Positions 53,185 through 62,633 are shown, numbered from the stretch's first letter. The stretch: DNA of 64,000 bases from Fervidobacterium thailandense (GCF_001719065.1 NZ_LWAF01000001.1:62001-126000), one strand, 5' to 3'. The notes: generated by a model from the letters alone, not told the origin. A program made the numbers and translations.

Positions 53185-53631
53185 AAGATGACACCAAAGT
53201 ACATAAAGGCTCAGGAGAACATGAAACCTGGAAAAATAACGGCCGACGGATTCTTGGGAAACGACGATAGGAATATAGTGGACATAATCACCACCGACGA
53301 GGAAGAATTTTCGTTTCTGGGCTTAGATTTCGTCGAAGTTGCAAAACTTATGAGAAAACTTATGAAAGAAGGTCTCAAGGGTCTTGGGGAACCTATCACC
53401 TACGACAAATGGGAGATCAAGGTGGATGAGGCACGCGGATACCTACCTTGCCCGTTCCAGGATGGCATCTTCAGAAAGCGAGTGGCAACTGTGAAAAACC
53501 TGAAGAACGGTAAGGAGATCGTTTACAGTGAACTTTCGATTCACCTACTTGCCGCACACCACTTCTTGCAAGGTAAGGGCTCGAAATTCAGACTCGAACC
53601 AGCACTTTTGAAGGAAGTACTCTACGAATGA
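53182..53631 (+). CDS. Conserved-looking protein of unknown function downstream of nqrF
   Basis: A 149-residue soluble protein from ATG 53182 (153 if GTG 53170 is used). I do not recognise a family. It is alpha/beta, with acidic N-terminal half (GFLGNDDRNIVDIITTDEEEFSFLGLD), a helix VAKLMRKLMKEGLKGLG, YLPCPFQDGIFRKRVATVKN and a C-terminal SIHLLAAHHFLQGKGSKFRLEP. One Cys only; His pair AAHHF. It follows nqrF by about 70 bases and may be part of the same transcript. A role linked to the electron-transport complex is only a guess from position. Confidence 0.6.
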   Translation: MKMTPKYIKAQENMKPGKITADGFLGNDDRNIVDIITTDEEEFSFLGLDFVEVAKLMRKLMKEGLKGLGEPITYDKWEIKVDEARGYLPCPFQDGIFRKRVATVKNLKNGKEIVYSELSIHLLAAHHFLQGKGSKFRLEPALLKEVLYE

Positions 53632-53684
53632 TGCACAATCTCTCCTGATAAAATCTCACAACCTTCGAAGGGAGGATGGACTGT

Positions 53685-54365
53685 ATGAAACTGACCTTTC
53701 TTGGTCACGCGGTTGTGCTCATCGAGGGTATCGATAGTAAGTACAACGTCATCATTGATCCGTTCATAACTGGAAACCCGGCTTTTCCTGAGGGCTTTGA
53801 GCTACCGAAGATCGACTACGTACTTGTAACGCACGGCCACGGTGACCATTTGGGCGATACACTTTCGATTTGCCAGAAACACGGAAGCACCGTTATCTCG
53901 AACTTCGAACTGTGTAACTTCCTCCAGCTGAAAGGTTGCAAGGTCCATCCCATGCACGTTGGTGGTGTCTACTACTTTGAATTCGGAAAAGTAAAACTGA
54001 CCCCGGCTATTCACGGTTCCGGTATCCACGACGGTGACAAGGTACTTTACGGTGGTAACCCTTGCGGGTTCTTGATAAAAGCCGAAGGTAAGACGATTTA
54101 CCATGCGGGCGACACGGGACTTACCAAAGAGATGGAACTTCTCAAGGATGTCGACGTTGCGTTCCTTCCCATAGGTGGTAACTTCGTTATGGATGCTGAC
54201 GATGCAGTTGAAGCGGTGAAGATGATTAAGCCAAAGATGGTCGTACCTATTCACTACAACACTTGGGACATCATCAAGGCCGATGTTGAACACTTCAAAT
54301 CGGAAGTTGAAAAGCTCGGAGTTGAATGCAAAGTTTTGAAACCTGGCGAGTCGATAGTTCTTTAA
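53685..54365 (+). CDS. UPF0173-type metal-dependent hydrolase (beta-lactamase fold)
   Basis: A 226-residue MBL-fold protein from ATG 53685 (GGGAGG nine bases upstream; an ATG at 53676 touches that site). Metal ligands are visible: [36 protein letters not shown], and PIHYNTWD at the C terminus. Matches the YtkL/UPF0173 family, whose substrate is not established. Confidence 0.9.
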   Translation: MKLTFLGHAVVLIEGIDSKYNVIIDPFITGNPAFPEGFELPKIDYVLVTHGHGDHLGDTLSICQKHGSTVISNFELCNFLQLKGCKVHPMHVGGVYYFEFGKVKLTPAIHGSGIHDGDKVLYGGNPCGFLIKAEGKTIYHAGDTGLTKEMELLKDVDVAFLPIGGNFVMDADDAVEAVKMIKPKMVVPIHYNTWDIIKADVEHFKSEVEKLGVECKVLKPGESIVL

Positions 54366-54439
54366 TTAGGAAACCATAACCTCCCCATCGGAGAGTAACA
54401 AGACCCAGCTACAAAAGAGTTTTTAAGGATTTTTTAAGC

Positions 54440-54445
54440 TATAAT
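54440..54445 (+). promoter_or_regulatory. -10 element upstream of the secreted OB-like gene
   Basis: TATAAT 70 bases before ATG 54515. No convincing -35, so only moderate support. Confidence 0.5.
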
Positions 54446-54514
54446 TTGTACAATCAAACATTGCCAGAGCAGTGGTTACGCGCTGTCACCAACTCGTCAA
54501 GGGGAGGTGATTGG

Positions 54515-55066
54515 ATGAGAAGACTTTTCGCTACTGTGTTAGTTGCTCTGATTATCACAAGTGTTATCTTTGCTTACAACGTGCCTGTAAGAAGGCTACC
54601 TGGTAACATCCCAAGCTTTGGAAAGGTGCAACAACCAAAACTTCAACCACAGGTCCAAGAGAAGATCAGGGAGGCTTTGAAGGAAAGGGTAAGGAACTTC
54701 CTACAGAACAGGGCCAAACTCTTTGAAAAGGTACCAGCAGGATACTACCTCGGGTTGAGACTTCCTGCGGACGCGAGCCTGAGCGAGGTTAAGACATTCA
54801 CCGGGACGGTAAAAGAGATCTACGTTGAGGCCAAGAAGGGACTCGTAATTGTGTTCGAGACAGAAGAGGGAACCTACAAACTTGCGAACAACTTCGTTTG
54901 GAGACAGTTTGGACTGAAAGTCGGTGACCAACTCGAGGTTACCGGAAGAGTGTTGAAAGTTGGAGAGGAACAGACAATAATTCCCGAAAAAGTCAAATCC
55001 GGAGACAAGGAGATCGACCTCAGGAAGCTTTTAACCGAAAGAATCGAGAAAAGGCTGGAGAAGTGA
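54515..55066 (+). CDS. Secreted protein with an OB-like domain, unknown function
   Basis: A 183-residue protein from ATG 54515 (site GGGGAGGTGATTGG). Signal peptide residues 1-22 (RRLFATVLVALIITSVIFA). Residues 25-75 are Pro/Gln-rich, then a helical basic stretch (KIREALKERVRNFLQNRAKLF). Residues ~95-165 form a compact beta region resembling an OB fold: TFTGTVKEIYVEAKKGLVIVF, TYKLANNFVWRQFGLKVGDQLEVTGRV. A short charged helix ends it. No known family. Monocistronic: own -10 and terminator. Confidence 0.65.
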   Translation: MRRLFATVLVALIITSVIFAYNVPVRRLPGNIPSFGKVQQPKLQPQVQEKIREALKERVRNFLQNRAKLFEKVPAGYYLGLRLPADASLSEVKTFTGTVKEIYVEAKKGLVIVFETEEGTYKLANNFVWRQFGLKVGDQLEVTGRVLKVGEEQTIIPEKVKSGDKEIDLRKLLTERIEKRLEK

Positions 55067-55091
55067 AAGAAAACGCCTGAAAGAATTCACC

Positions 55092-55122
55092 GGCCCACCG
55101 TGTAGGTGGGCCATTTATTTTT
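55092..55122 (+). terminator. Terminator after the secreted OB-like gene
   Basis: Stem GGCCCACC / GGTGGGCC, loop GTGTA, then ATTTATTTTT. Confidence 0.88.
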
Positions 55123-55165
55123 CACCTTTATCGACTCGTTAACCTCGTGGTAATCGAGTAAGGTG

Positions 55166-55194
55166 TTGATGATGAGCGCATGAAGGGATATAAT
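55166..55194 (+). promoter_or_regulatory. Promoter of thiI
   Basis: TTGATG (55166-55171), 17-base spacer, TATAAT (55189-55194), 60 bases before the start. Confidence 0.75.
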
Positions 55195-55254
55195 AGGAAC
55201 GTTAAAAGAGAAAAGAACGAGATTCGAGCTGACGGCGGAGGTGATTTTTAGTTC

Positions 55255-56466
55255 ATGGAGCTGAGCGGGAGGATCGAACCGGTCTTCATATTGAGGTACG
55301 CGGAAATAGGTTTGAAAGGCAAGAACAGGGAATTTTTCGAAAAAAAGCTCATCGAGAACGTTCTTTCGATAGTTAGACCCGCTGCAGTGAACAAGAGGTA
55401 CGGTAGGATAGTTGTCAGGGTTGGGAGGAATGATCCCAACGAACTCGAGAGTAGACTCAGGTACGTGTTCGGAATCCAGAACTACAGTTATGGCTGGTCA
55501 GTTCCACACGATTACGAACTCCTAAAACAACTTGCTTTGGAGATAGCACGCGAGAAAGTTTCCCAAGGTTTCAAAACATTCAAAGTTTCCGCCAAACGCG
55601 GCTACAAGGAATTCCCTAAAAACAGTTTGGAAATCAACCGCGAAGTCGGTGCGTTCGTCCTCGAACACTTCCCGCAACTTACCGTCGATGTCCATAACCC
55701 GGAGTTTCAGATAGGTATCGACGTGAGGGAAAAGGAAATCCTTGTCTTCACCGAAAAACACGCGCTATATGGTGGCTTACCGGTTGGAGTTTCCGGTAAG
55801 GCCCTCTTGTTATTGAGCGGTGGTATAGACAGCCCCGTTGCTGGTTGGTATGCGATGAAGCGTGGATTAGAGATTCAAACGATAACGTTCCTCAGTCCGC
55901 CAATGACAACGGAGAAGTCGGTTCAGAAAATTCTGGACCTTGGAAAGGTGCTGGCCCGTTACGTGCCTGGGACACTGAAAATGTGGATAATACCATTTAC
56001 CCCGGTGCAGATGTACATAAAGGAAAACGCACCAGATGAGTATTCATTGATTCTCCAGAGAAGATCAATGATGAGAATCGCAACCATGCTTGCCCGCAGG
56101 AACAAGTTGAAAGCGATCATCACCGGGGAAACCTTGGGGCAAGTTGCAAGCCAAACCTTGAGTAACATGGCCGCAATAGAGGATGCAAGTGGTCTTATCA
56201 TATTGAGGCCTCTGGTGGGCTTTGACAAACTCGAGACTACGAAAGTAGCTAAAGAGATAGGCACGTTCGAAATTTCCATACTTCCGTACATCGACAGTTG
56301 CGTTGCTTTTGCCCCGAAACATCCGGCAACATCTTGTAACATCAACACGATTAGAGAAATAGAAAAACGATTAGAGAAGTTGCCTGATTTAGAATACGAG
56401 GTCTTTAAAAAGCGTGAACTCTTCAAAATTACATCCGGACCAATGGCTCAGGAAAGTCAGTTTTGA
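55255..56466 (+). CDS. thiI: tRNA 4-thiouridine synthase ThiI (no rhodanese domain)
   Basis: A 403-residue ThiI. N-terminal ferredoxin-like and THUMP domains (FILRYAEIGLKGKNREFFEKKL) bind tRNA; the PP-loop ATPase is LLLLSGGIDSPVAGWYAMKRG. IITGETLGQVASQTLSNM and the Cys of DSCVAFAPKHPAT are also present. The C-terminal rhodanese domain of E. coli ThiI is absent, as in archaeal and Gram-positive forms, so sulfur delivery needs a separate protein. It introduces s4U8 in tRNA. Confidence 0.94.
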   Translation: MELSGRIEPVFILRYAEIGLKGKNREFFEKKLIENVLSIVRPAAVNKRYGRIVVRVGRNDPNELESRLRYVFGIQNYSYGWSVPHDYELLKQLALEIAREKVSQGFKTFKVSAKRGYKEFPKNSLEINREVGAFVLEHFPQLTVDVHNPEFQIGIDVREKEILVFTEKHALYGGLPVGVSGKALLLLSGGIDSPVAGWYAMKRGLEIQTITFLSPPMTTEKSVQKILDLGKVLARYVPGTLKMWIIPFTPVQMYIKENAPDEYSLILQRRSMMRIATMLARRNKLKAIITGETLGQVASQTLSNMAAIEDASGLIILRPLVGFDKLETTKVAKEIGTFEISILPYIDSCVAFAPKHPATSCNINTIREIEKRLEKLPDLEYEVFKKRELFKITSGPMAQESQF

Positions 56467-56490
56467 ATCGAGAATTTGCTATGGTATAAT
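56463..56490 (+). promoter_or_regulatory. Promoter of the RnfB-like gene
   Basis: TTGAAT (56463-56468, over the thiI stop), 16-base spacer, TATAAT (56485-56490) with TG before it. Confidence 0.72.
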
Positions 56491-56546
56491 AGTTCTGATG
56501 TTCACCGCTGAAATTTGCCGAAATTCATCGGAGGTGTGTTACAACC

Positions 56547-56834
56547 ATGGTGATACTCTACTCCACACTACTTCTCGGTTTCCTCGGTTTTGCGTTCGGT
56601 ATGTTCCTTTCGTACGTTAGCGAACGATTTAAGGTGGAAGAAGATCCAACGGTCAAGCTCATCTTGGAAGTCCTGCCCGGTATCAATTGCGGTGCTTGTG
56701 GATATCCTGGATGCGAAGGTTATGCCAAAGCGGTGGCTAAGGGAGATAAACCCGACAAGTGTTTGCCTGGAAAGAAATCGGGAGTTGAGGAGCGAATAAA
56801 GGAAATCCTCACCAACTCCAAGAAGTCTGCTTGA
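56547..56834 (+). CDS. rnfB: Minimal RnfB-like iron-sulfur membrane protein
   Basis: A 95-residue protein consisting of an N-terminal membrane helix (LYSTLLLGFLGFAFGMFLSYV) and the single 4Fe-4S domain characteristic of RnfB (INCGACGYPGCEGYAKAV ... CLPGKKS, CX2CX4CX15C). Normal RnfB continues with two or more bacterial-ferredoxin clusters; here the protein stops, with no frameshift that would restore them. It has its own promoter, 3.4 kb after the rnf/nqr operon. It may be an electron-transfer partner of that complex. Confidence 0.85.
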   Translation: MVILYSTLLLGFLGFAFGMFLSYVSERFKVEEDPTVKLILEVLPGINCGACGYPGCEGYAKAVAKGDKPDKCLPGKKSGVEERIKEILTNSKKSA

Positions 56835-56849
56835 AAATCCGCTTGACAA

Positions 56850-57854
56850 ATGATCGGAGAACTTGATATCGTCGCTTTGCACACACTTTTCAGGAAAGAT
56901 TTGAACGAGATAGAGGAGATCATAAACTACGGTCCGGATTTAACGGAGGATTATCTGTTCTCCCAACCTGATTATCGAGAACTTCTGGGAAAACTGAGGC
57001 GTTATCTGAGCAACGATAACGTAAAACTGGTGACCTATTGGAGCGAAGATTATCCGGAGGTTCTGCGGGAAATCCCAGATCCTCCGGTTTATTTGTTTAT
57101 CAAGGGGAACTTCGAAATCCTCAAGCGTGAAATGTTCGCGGTAGTTGGTACAAGAAGACTAACACCGTACGGCAAAAGCGTGACAGCTCAGATTACGAAA
57201 GAAATCTGCCATCATTTCGTCATCGTCAGTGGAATGGCTTACGGGATCGACAGTGTTGCGCACGAGACAGCACTTTCGGAAGGACGACCAACGGTTGCTG
57301 TACTCGGGTGCGGTGTAGAGGTTGTCTATCCAAAATCCAACCTCAGTCTTTACAAAAAGATTCTGGAAAACGGCTGTGTCGTAAGCGAATACCTCCCATG
57401 GGAGACACCCAAGAAGTACACTTTTGTTCAAAGAAACAGGATTATATCGGGTTTATCGAAAGGAACACTTGTCACCGAGGCGGGTTTGGATAGCGGAGCG
57501 TTAATCACCGCAAGATTCGCGCTCGAACAAGGACGTGATGTCTTCGCCGTTCCGGGGGATATAACGAGGGAAGCGAGCAAGGGGACGAACTACTTAATCA
57601 AGAACGGTGCTTTCCCGGTAACGGATCCTTCGGACATTCTCGATTATTACGGGTTCAAATCCTACAAAAAGATCGTGGATTTAACGGAATCTGAAAAAGA
57701 GATTTACGATGCCCTTTCGGAACCACGATTCGTTGAAGACATCTCCGAAGCTCTTGGAAAATCCATCACTGAGATCCTGGTGACCTTAACGGTGCTGGAA
57801 CTGAAGGGTATTGTCCTCAGACGCGACGATGGAACGTACCAGAGGGTGGTTTGA
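56850..57854 (+). CDS. dprA: DNA-processing protein DprA
   Basis: A 334-residue DprA, which loads RecA on incoming single-stranded DNA in natural transformation. The Rossmann core is clear: FAVVGTRRLTPYGKSV, IVSGMAYGIDSVAHETAL, VAVLGCGVEVVYPKSN, QRNRIISGLSKGTLVTEAGLDSGALITARFALEQGRDVFAVPG, and SKGTNYLIKNGAFPV. The C-terminal winged-helix-like domain (ESEKEIYDALSEP) is present. It shares a terminator with the restriction-modification gene opposite. Confidence 0.96.
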   Translation: MIGELDIVALHTLFRKDLNEIEEIINYGPDLTEDYLFSQPDYRELLGKLRRYLSNDNVKLVTYWSEDYPEVLREIPDPPVYLFIKGNFEILKREMFAVVGTRRLTPYGKSVTAQITKEICHHFVIVSGMAYGIDSVAHETALSEGRPTVAVLGCGVEVVYPKSNLSLYKKILENGCVVSEYLPWETPKKYTFVQRNRIISGLSKGTLVTEAGLDSGALITARFALEQGRDVFAVPGDITREASKGTNYLIKNGAFPVTDPSDILDYYGFKSYKKIVDLTESEKEIYDALSEPRFVEDISEALGKSITEILVTLTVLELKGIVLRRDDGTYQRVV

Positions 57855-57860
57855 AGTAAA

Positions 57861-57887
57861 AATGCCCCCGAAAGGGGGCATTTTTTT
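57861..57887. terminator. Bidirectional terminator between dprA and the restriction-modification gene
   Basis: AATGCCCCC-GAAA-GGGGGCATT with TTTTTTT on the plus side; on the minus strand the same hairpin is followed by TTTTAC. It serves both converging genes. Confidence 0.9.
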
Positions 57888-57893
57888 GAAAAA

Positions 57894-60800
57894 TCACATA
57901 CAGCTTGAATCGATGATAAGTTTTCCTTTGAGCTGATTCCGTAGCTCCTGTACCCGAAGAGACACAGTAACCAGCCTCGGAATGAGCTCAACAAAGTACC
58001 GCGGGTTGTTGTTTTCTCTTAGCCAGTCGTTTGGATCCCATTCGATCATAGTCTCAGGATCGATCTTGTATCTATAGTACTCGGCCACCCATCTGAACGG
58101 ATGCTTACCGTTTACCTTGTAGTTGAAAGCTTCTTTCGGAATTCCGGAGATTAAGATGTTTTCGTTTATTTGGAACGTTCCGTTCTCTTCATCATACTTC
58201 ATTTCTGTTACATAATACGTCTTTTCATCATCGGGATCAGATTTTATTTCAATATTGACAGGATAAGGATCGATTGTTTCATAATTCAGTAGCAGGTCGG
58301 CAATGGCTTTTCCAACTTCTTTGAATAGCTCAAAAAGATCTCGACCTTTTACAAAGGGAATGTGAGCAATATCTTTTCTCAGCTCGTTAAAATACTTTGA
58401 TACGTAGTCCGGAGAATTAAGGATTCCGAACGTGTAGTAGAAAACATCTTCTTCAGTTAATTCTTTACCGTATAATTGTTTAAAACTCGACATTTCCTTC
58501 TGAGAGATGTTAATTTTCCTCGCATTAAAATCAAAAAGATTATCTCGATTTTTCTCAAACCCAGACCTAACCCAAAGTGGGAACCCCCTACCGTTAAAAA
58601 TCATTTGATAATCGAAGAGTGTGTCAACAATGAAGACATCAAAAACAGGCCCTTTTCCACTCGTTATCAAAACTACGTTCTTTTCGGTAGGGCTGTGAAA
58701 TATCTTGGGAAGCTGATATACACTGTTGTTGAATACGTTGCTGAAATAGCAAAACATCTTAACAAAAGGTCTGTAAACTCCAACATACACTGTTCCAGCA
58801 GTTTCGAAATCATAAGTTTTTCCACTGAAGAGCCTGGTTTTTAACGTTCCATCCCATTTTATTTTCGCGGCATCGTTTTCTAAAAAAACGTTCATGTTAT
58901 CGTAGTTCACTTGTTTTTCTGCGACTAGGAAGACATGCCTGTTAAACTCTTCTATCATGCGCCTCATGTTCTTTTCTAATTTTATTCTGCTGAAATTATA
59001 CACCCACGGATCGCGATTACTTTTGAGCCCGCCTGAATAAACTTCAAATATTCCCCGTGAAGTGTTCTGATCATCTTTTGAGGCAAGTGGGATGAATTTA
59101 TAGAACTCCAATCTCCTCTGGTTGATCCAATCTCCAAATTCGTTGGGTACTATTTCTATCAGTTTATCGACCAAATTACCAATATGTTCCAGTTTTCTCA
59201 ACTTTTCCAATTTCTCCTCTCTTGATAGATAATCACCTATGTCGTAATAATATATTTTGGCTTTCTCACCTCGGTTTTTCTGATCCTTGACAAAAAATAC
59301 AATACAAACACCCGCTCTCGAACCTTGGCCGAAAATTTTTCCTCCCTCTCTCTTCCAAGCTTCACCCTTTAATCTTGCGTTTCCTCTTAGGTTAATAACA
59401 TAAATTTCCGATAGCTCTTCCTCCAACCCTTTTCTCAAACCATCCATTGCGTTTCCATCAATCCAGCCGTTGTTCGTAACAAATCCAACTACTCCCCTCT
59501 CTCCAATCCTATCTAACGCCATCCGCATGGCCAAGATATAGCTATCATAAAGTGCGTTTCTTAATTGTGCTTTGGATTTTTTCGAGTATTTCTCCCTTAT
59601 TATGCGTTTCAGGTTTTTGTAGTCTGGTCGTTTGATATTTCTATGTTCTGTCTCTTGCAAGGCAAACCACGGTGGATTTGAGATTATCACGTTGATTTTC
59701 GCATTTTTCTCAGCGTTCACTAACATGCTGTATTCTTCTGGAAATAAGCCACCAGTCGGATAACTCTTCTCCTCGTAAATTTTCTCCATCATCTCGAAGG
59801 AGTCAACCAGTAAAATGTTTTTAAAGTGAACATACTCTTTAGTTTTGTCAAAGTAGCTACTTTCGATGTTGGCCTTACTAACATAGTACGGAAGCAGCAA
59901 TATTTCATTTGCCCAGATTTCTGATCGGGCTACTTTTTCTTTTACCGCTTCAGGTGGTAGGTAACTGAATAATCTTGTTATAAACGTTCCCGTTCCGGCA
60001 AACGGCTCGAGAATGACAACACCATCGTCTGCCAAGCTCTTGCCAAACTTGGTTTTCAATAGGTAGTCAACGCTCTTTATTATAAAGTCGACAACTTCCA
60101 CGGGTGTATAGACGATTCCCAGTTGTTCTGCTACTTTGTTGAAAGCGATTCTGAAGAAACTGTCGTATAAGGTCCTTAAGAACTCCTGTCGCTCAGATTC
60201 TTTATCTATTCCCTTGGATCTGATTTCCACCGATGTGTAGAATTGCGCAAGCTCCTTAGTTTCCCTTTCTAAGTAAGCCTTGAGGTACTCCGTTATTTTA
60301 CTCAGGGCCTTCGCTACGGGATTATCCTTCAGGAAGTCGTACTCGCTGAAGAGCGCCTCAAAGATCGGAACTGTTAAAATATGCTGTACAACCATGCTTA
60401 CTGTATCTTCGTATGATACCTTATCGTTGACAAACTCCTTCAGAATCATCCACAGTTCGTCAAGCATGTTCTTTAAAGTTGGGTCGATTTTCAGACCTTC
60501 CTCGATGTACCTTGAGATTCTTTCGGCAACCTTTGCAACTTCCTTTCCCCAATCTTCAAGGTATTTCTTCGTCAGCCCAAGTGATTTCGCCATCCTACCA
60601 AGAATAGCTCGTTTTAAATCGCTTGGAATGTTAAAGACGACAATTTCGTCACGTTCATCAGTTTCTACTTTTGGCGTCTTTGATTCGATAACTTTGGATG
60701 CTTCCTTTATGACTATTCTAAACTTTGCATCAAAAGTTTCGTCTATTGCCCTTAGAGCGTTTACAATTTGCCATATTGTCTTGTAGTCTGTCTTTTCTAT

Positions 60801-62633
60801 TTGCTCGCTTTCTGACTTTTCAGGGTCAATCAAAACTGGAATAATAATGTAGCCGTACCTTTTTCCGGATGCTTTTCTCATTACTCGTCCTATCGCTTGA
60901 ATGATTTCTACGACACTTTGTTTTGGTTGTGTGAATATCACGGCATCAAGAGAAGGTACGTCAATACCTTCTGTAAGAACTTTAGCATTGGTAAGTACGT
61001 GAACATTTTCCGGGGTTCCTTCTGCCAGCCAGTTGAGAAGCTTACGTCTTTCCGTCGCACGCATTTCTCCATCGATATGGTTTATGTGGACGTTTCTGAT
61101 CATAAACTCTCCAGGATTTTGCTTGAGATATTGCTCCGTGATTTCTTTGAATTGCTCAGCAATCATTCTCGAGGTTTTTATGTTCGATGTGAACAGGATG
61201 GCCTTACTAATCCTCAAATCCTCTCTTTCATCGTCGGTGTTGAGGACTCCTTCTTGAATGACCTTCCAAACTCCGAAGAGCTTAAATGTTAGGTCCTCGC
61301 TTAATCTCTCAGCACTATCATCGGTGTTGTCCTCTCTCAAGTAATCGTAGAAATGCCTAACTGCTTCGCGCCTATCGACGCTGAAAACGATCACTTTATA
61401 ATCGCTCAAATAACCCTCATCAACAGCTTTTCTGAAGGTATACTCGTAGATAGTTTCCCCGTAAACTTCTGGGTCGTCCATGCTATAGTATTCTAATTCA
61501 AATTCCTCCGCTATCTCCCTTGAGCTAATATCAAAGACTCTTGGGGTGGCCGTCATATAGAGCCGTTTAAGACCTTTAACGTACTCATCGCTGTGCACCA
61601 TTTGGAAATACGAGATCTTCTTCTCACCATTTTCAACTTTTGTTATACCGGTAGTCCTGTGAGCCTCATCGCATATTATTAAGTCAAAATCCTTCAATCC
61701 TTTTTTCTGGGCCTCAGATACAACCTCGATCGATTGATATGTTGAGAAAATTACGGTAAGTTCATCCGAAGACGTTTTTTGAAGATAATTAAGCAATTCG
61801 TCTGCCGAGGTTGTTGGTGGATAATGTAAACTTGTCAAACGATCAAGTGTATCCGCTGAGGTTCTTCCGACAGTTTTGTCAGAGACGACGGCAAATGCCC
61901 TAATTGGTAAGTCGGCTTCTTTCTCCCACTCCCGCATGGTTTGATCAAGCAAGGCTATCGATGGACACAAAAATAACACCAAGCCACCTTTTCCCACAAT
62001 TTCTTCTGTAAGTTTTAGGGCAACGAAGGTCTTTCCTGAACCAGGGGGCATGATCAATTTTCCTCTGTTGTATCTTTTGAAATACTCCTTGGCACTTTCA
62101 ATGGCTTCAATTTGGTACTTTCTTAGTCTCTTTTTTTCTGTCTTCTTGTATGTGGTTTCGTCTTCTAAATCCAGTGTCTCGATATCCAGATCCTCTAAGA
62201 TTTCATCTAAAGTGATAGTAATAATCTGCTTTTCAAAACTGCCAATGAATTTTTCAAGTCCCTCGGATATTTCCGAAGAGGTCACTATCATGCCGGCTTG
62301 GAATTCATCTGTTCCTAATGCAGCAAAGAAACTTTCCAAATCACCCTTGTTCAACTTTTCTTTATGTAGTTTACACTGGATAGCCCAGCGCTTTCCGTAT
62401 TTGTCTTCCGCAACAATATCAACACCGAAATCGGTACGCCTTCCTCGGTTTGGGTAGTCACTCCAACGCCAGATATTGACAAAAGTACTGGAGTAATACG
62501 GGTTGATTTCCTTTAAGTATTTGTAAGTTAGCTTCTCAAACAGCCTTCCCTTTTCTTGCGGGGTGTAGGAATTGAACCGTTTGAGTAATTCTAGCTTTTT
62601 ATCATGTAACCTTTCTCCCGTTAGGGCGCTCAC
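57894..62633 (-). CDS. Single-polypeptide type ISP restriction-modification enzyme (nuclease-helicase-methyltransferase-specificity)
   Basis: A 1579-residue protein from GTG 62633 (AGGGGGGAGA upstream); TTG 62702 gives 1602 but has no ribosome site. Counted from that TTG: Mrr-like nuclease ~50-150 (TDFGVDIVAED, IQCK); superfamily-2 motor with PPGSGKT at 219-225, DEAH at 345-348, MTATPRV and QAIGRVMRKASGK; helical coupler; N6-adenine methyltransferase with ILEPFAGTGTF near 896 and SNPPWFALQ near 1008; C-terminal target-recognition region. Order and length match LlaGI/LlaBIII-type enzymes, which translocate along DNA and cut after head-on collision. All catalytic motifs are intact. No separate methylase or specificity gene is present. 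Confidence 0.92.
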   Translation of the reverse strand: MSALTGERLHDKKLELLKRFNSYTPQEKGRLFEKLTYKYLKEINPYYSSTFVNIWRWSDYPNRGRRTDFGVDIVAEDKYGKRWAIQCKLHKEKLNKGDLESFFAALGTDEFQAGMIVTSSEISEGLEKFIGSFEKQIITITLDEILEDLDIETLDLEDETTYKKTEKKRLRKYQIEAIESAKEYFKRYNRGKLIMPPGSGKTFVALKLTEEIVGKGGLVLFLCPSIALLDQTMREWEKEADLPIRAFAVVSDKTVGRTSADTLDRLTSLHYPPTTSADELLNYLQKTSSDELTVIFSTYQSIEVVSEAQKKGLKDFDLIICDEAHRTTGITKVENGEKKISYFQMVHSDEYVKGLKRLYMTATPRVFDISSREIAEEFELEYYSMDDPEVYGETIYEYTFRKAVDEGYLSDYKVIVFSVDRREAVRHFYDYLREDNTDDSAERLSEDLTFKLFGVWKVIQEGVLNTDDEREDLRISKAILFTSNIKTSRMIAEQFKEITEQYLKQNPGEFMIRNVHINHIDGEMRATERRKLLNWLAEGTPENVHVLTNAKVLTEGIDVPSLDAVIFTQPKQSVVEIIQAIGRVMRKASGKRYGYIIIPVLIDPEKSESEQIEKTDYKTIWQIVNALRAIDETFDAKFRIVIKEASKVIESKTPKVETDERDEIVVFNIPSDLKRAILGRMAKSLGLTKKYLEDWGKEVAKVAERISRYIEEGLKIDPTLKNMLDELWMILKEFVNDKVSYEDTVSMVVQHILTVPIFEALFSEYDFLKDNPVAKALSKITEYLKAYLERETKELAQFYTSVEIRSKGIDKESERQEFLRTLYDSFFRIAFNKVAEQLGIVYTPVEVVDFIIKSVDYLLKTKFGKSLADDGVVILEPFAGTGTFITRLFSYLPPEAVKEKVARSEIWANEILLLPYYVSKANIESSYFDKTKEYVHFKNILLVDSFEMMEKIYEEKSYPTGGLFPEEYSMLVNAEKNAKINVIISNPPWFALQETEHRNIKRPDYKNLKRIIREKYSKKSKAQLRNALYDSYILAMRMALDRIGERGVVGFVTNNGWIDGNAMDGLRKGLEEELSEIYVINLRGNARLKGEAWKREGGKIFGQGSRAGVCIVFFVKDQKNRGEKAKIYYYDIGDYLSREEKLEKLRKLEHIGNLVDKLIEIVPNEFGDWINQRRLEFYKFIPLASKDDQNTSRGIFEVYSGGLKSNRDPWVYNFSRIKLEKNMRRMIEEFNRHVFLVAEKQVNYDNMNVFLENDAAKIKWDGTLKTRLFSGKTYDFETAGTVYVGVYRPFVKMFCYFSNVFNNSVYQLPKIFHSPTEKNVVLITSGKGPVFDVFIVDTLFDYQMIFNGRGFPLWVRSGFEKNRDNLFDFNARKINISQKEMSSFKQLYGKELTEEDVFYYTFGILNSPDYVSKYFNELRKDIAHIPFVKGRDLFELFKEVGKAIADLLLNYETIDPYPVNIEIKSDPDDEKTYYVTEMKYDEENGTFQINENILISGIPKEAFNYKVNGKHPFRWVAEYYRYKIDPETMIEWDPNDWLRENNNPRYFVELIPRLVTVSLRVQELRNQLKGKLIIDSSCM

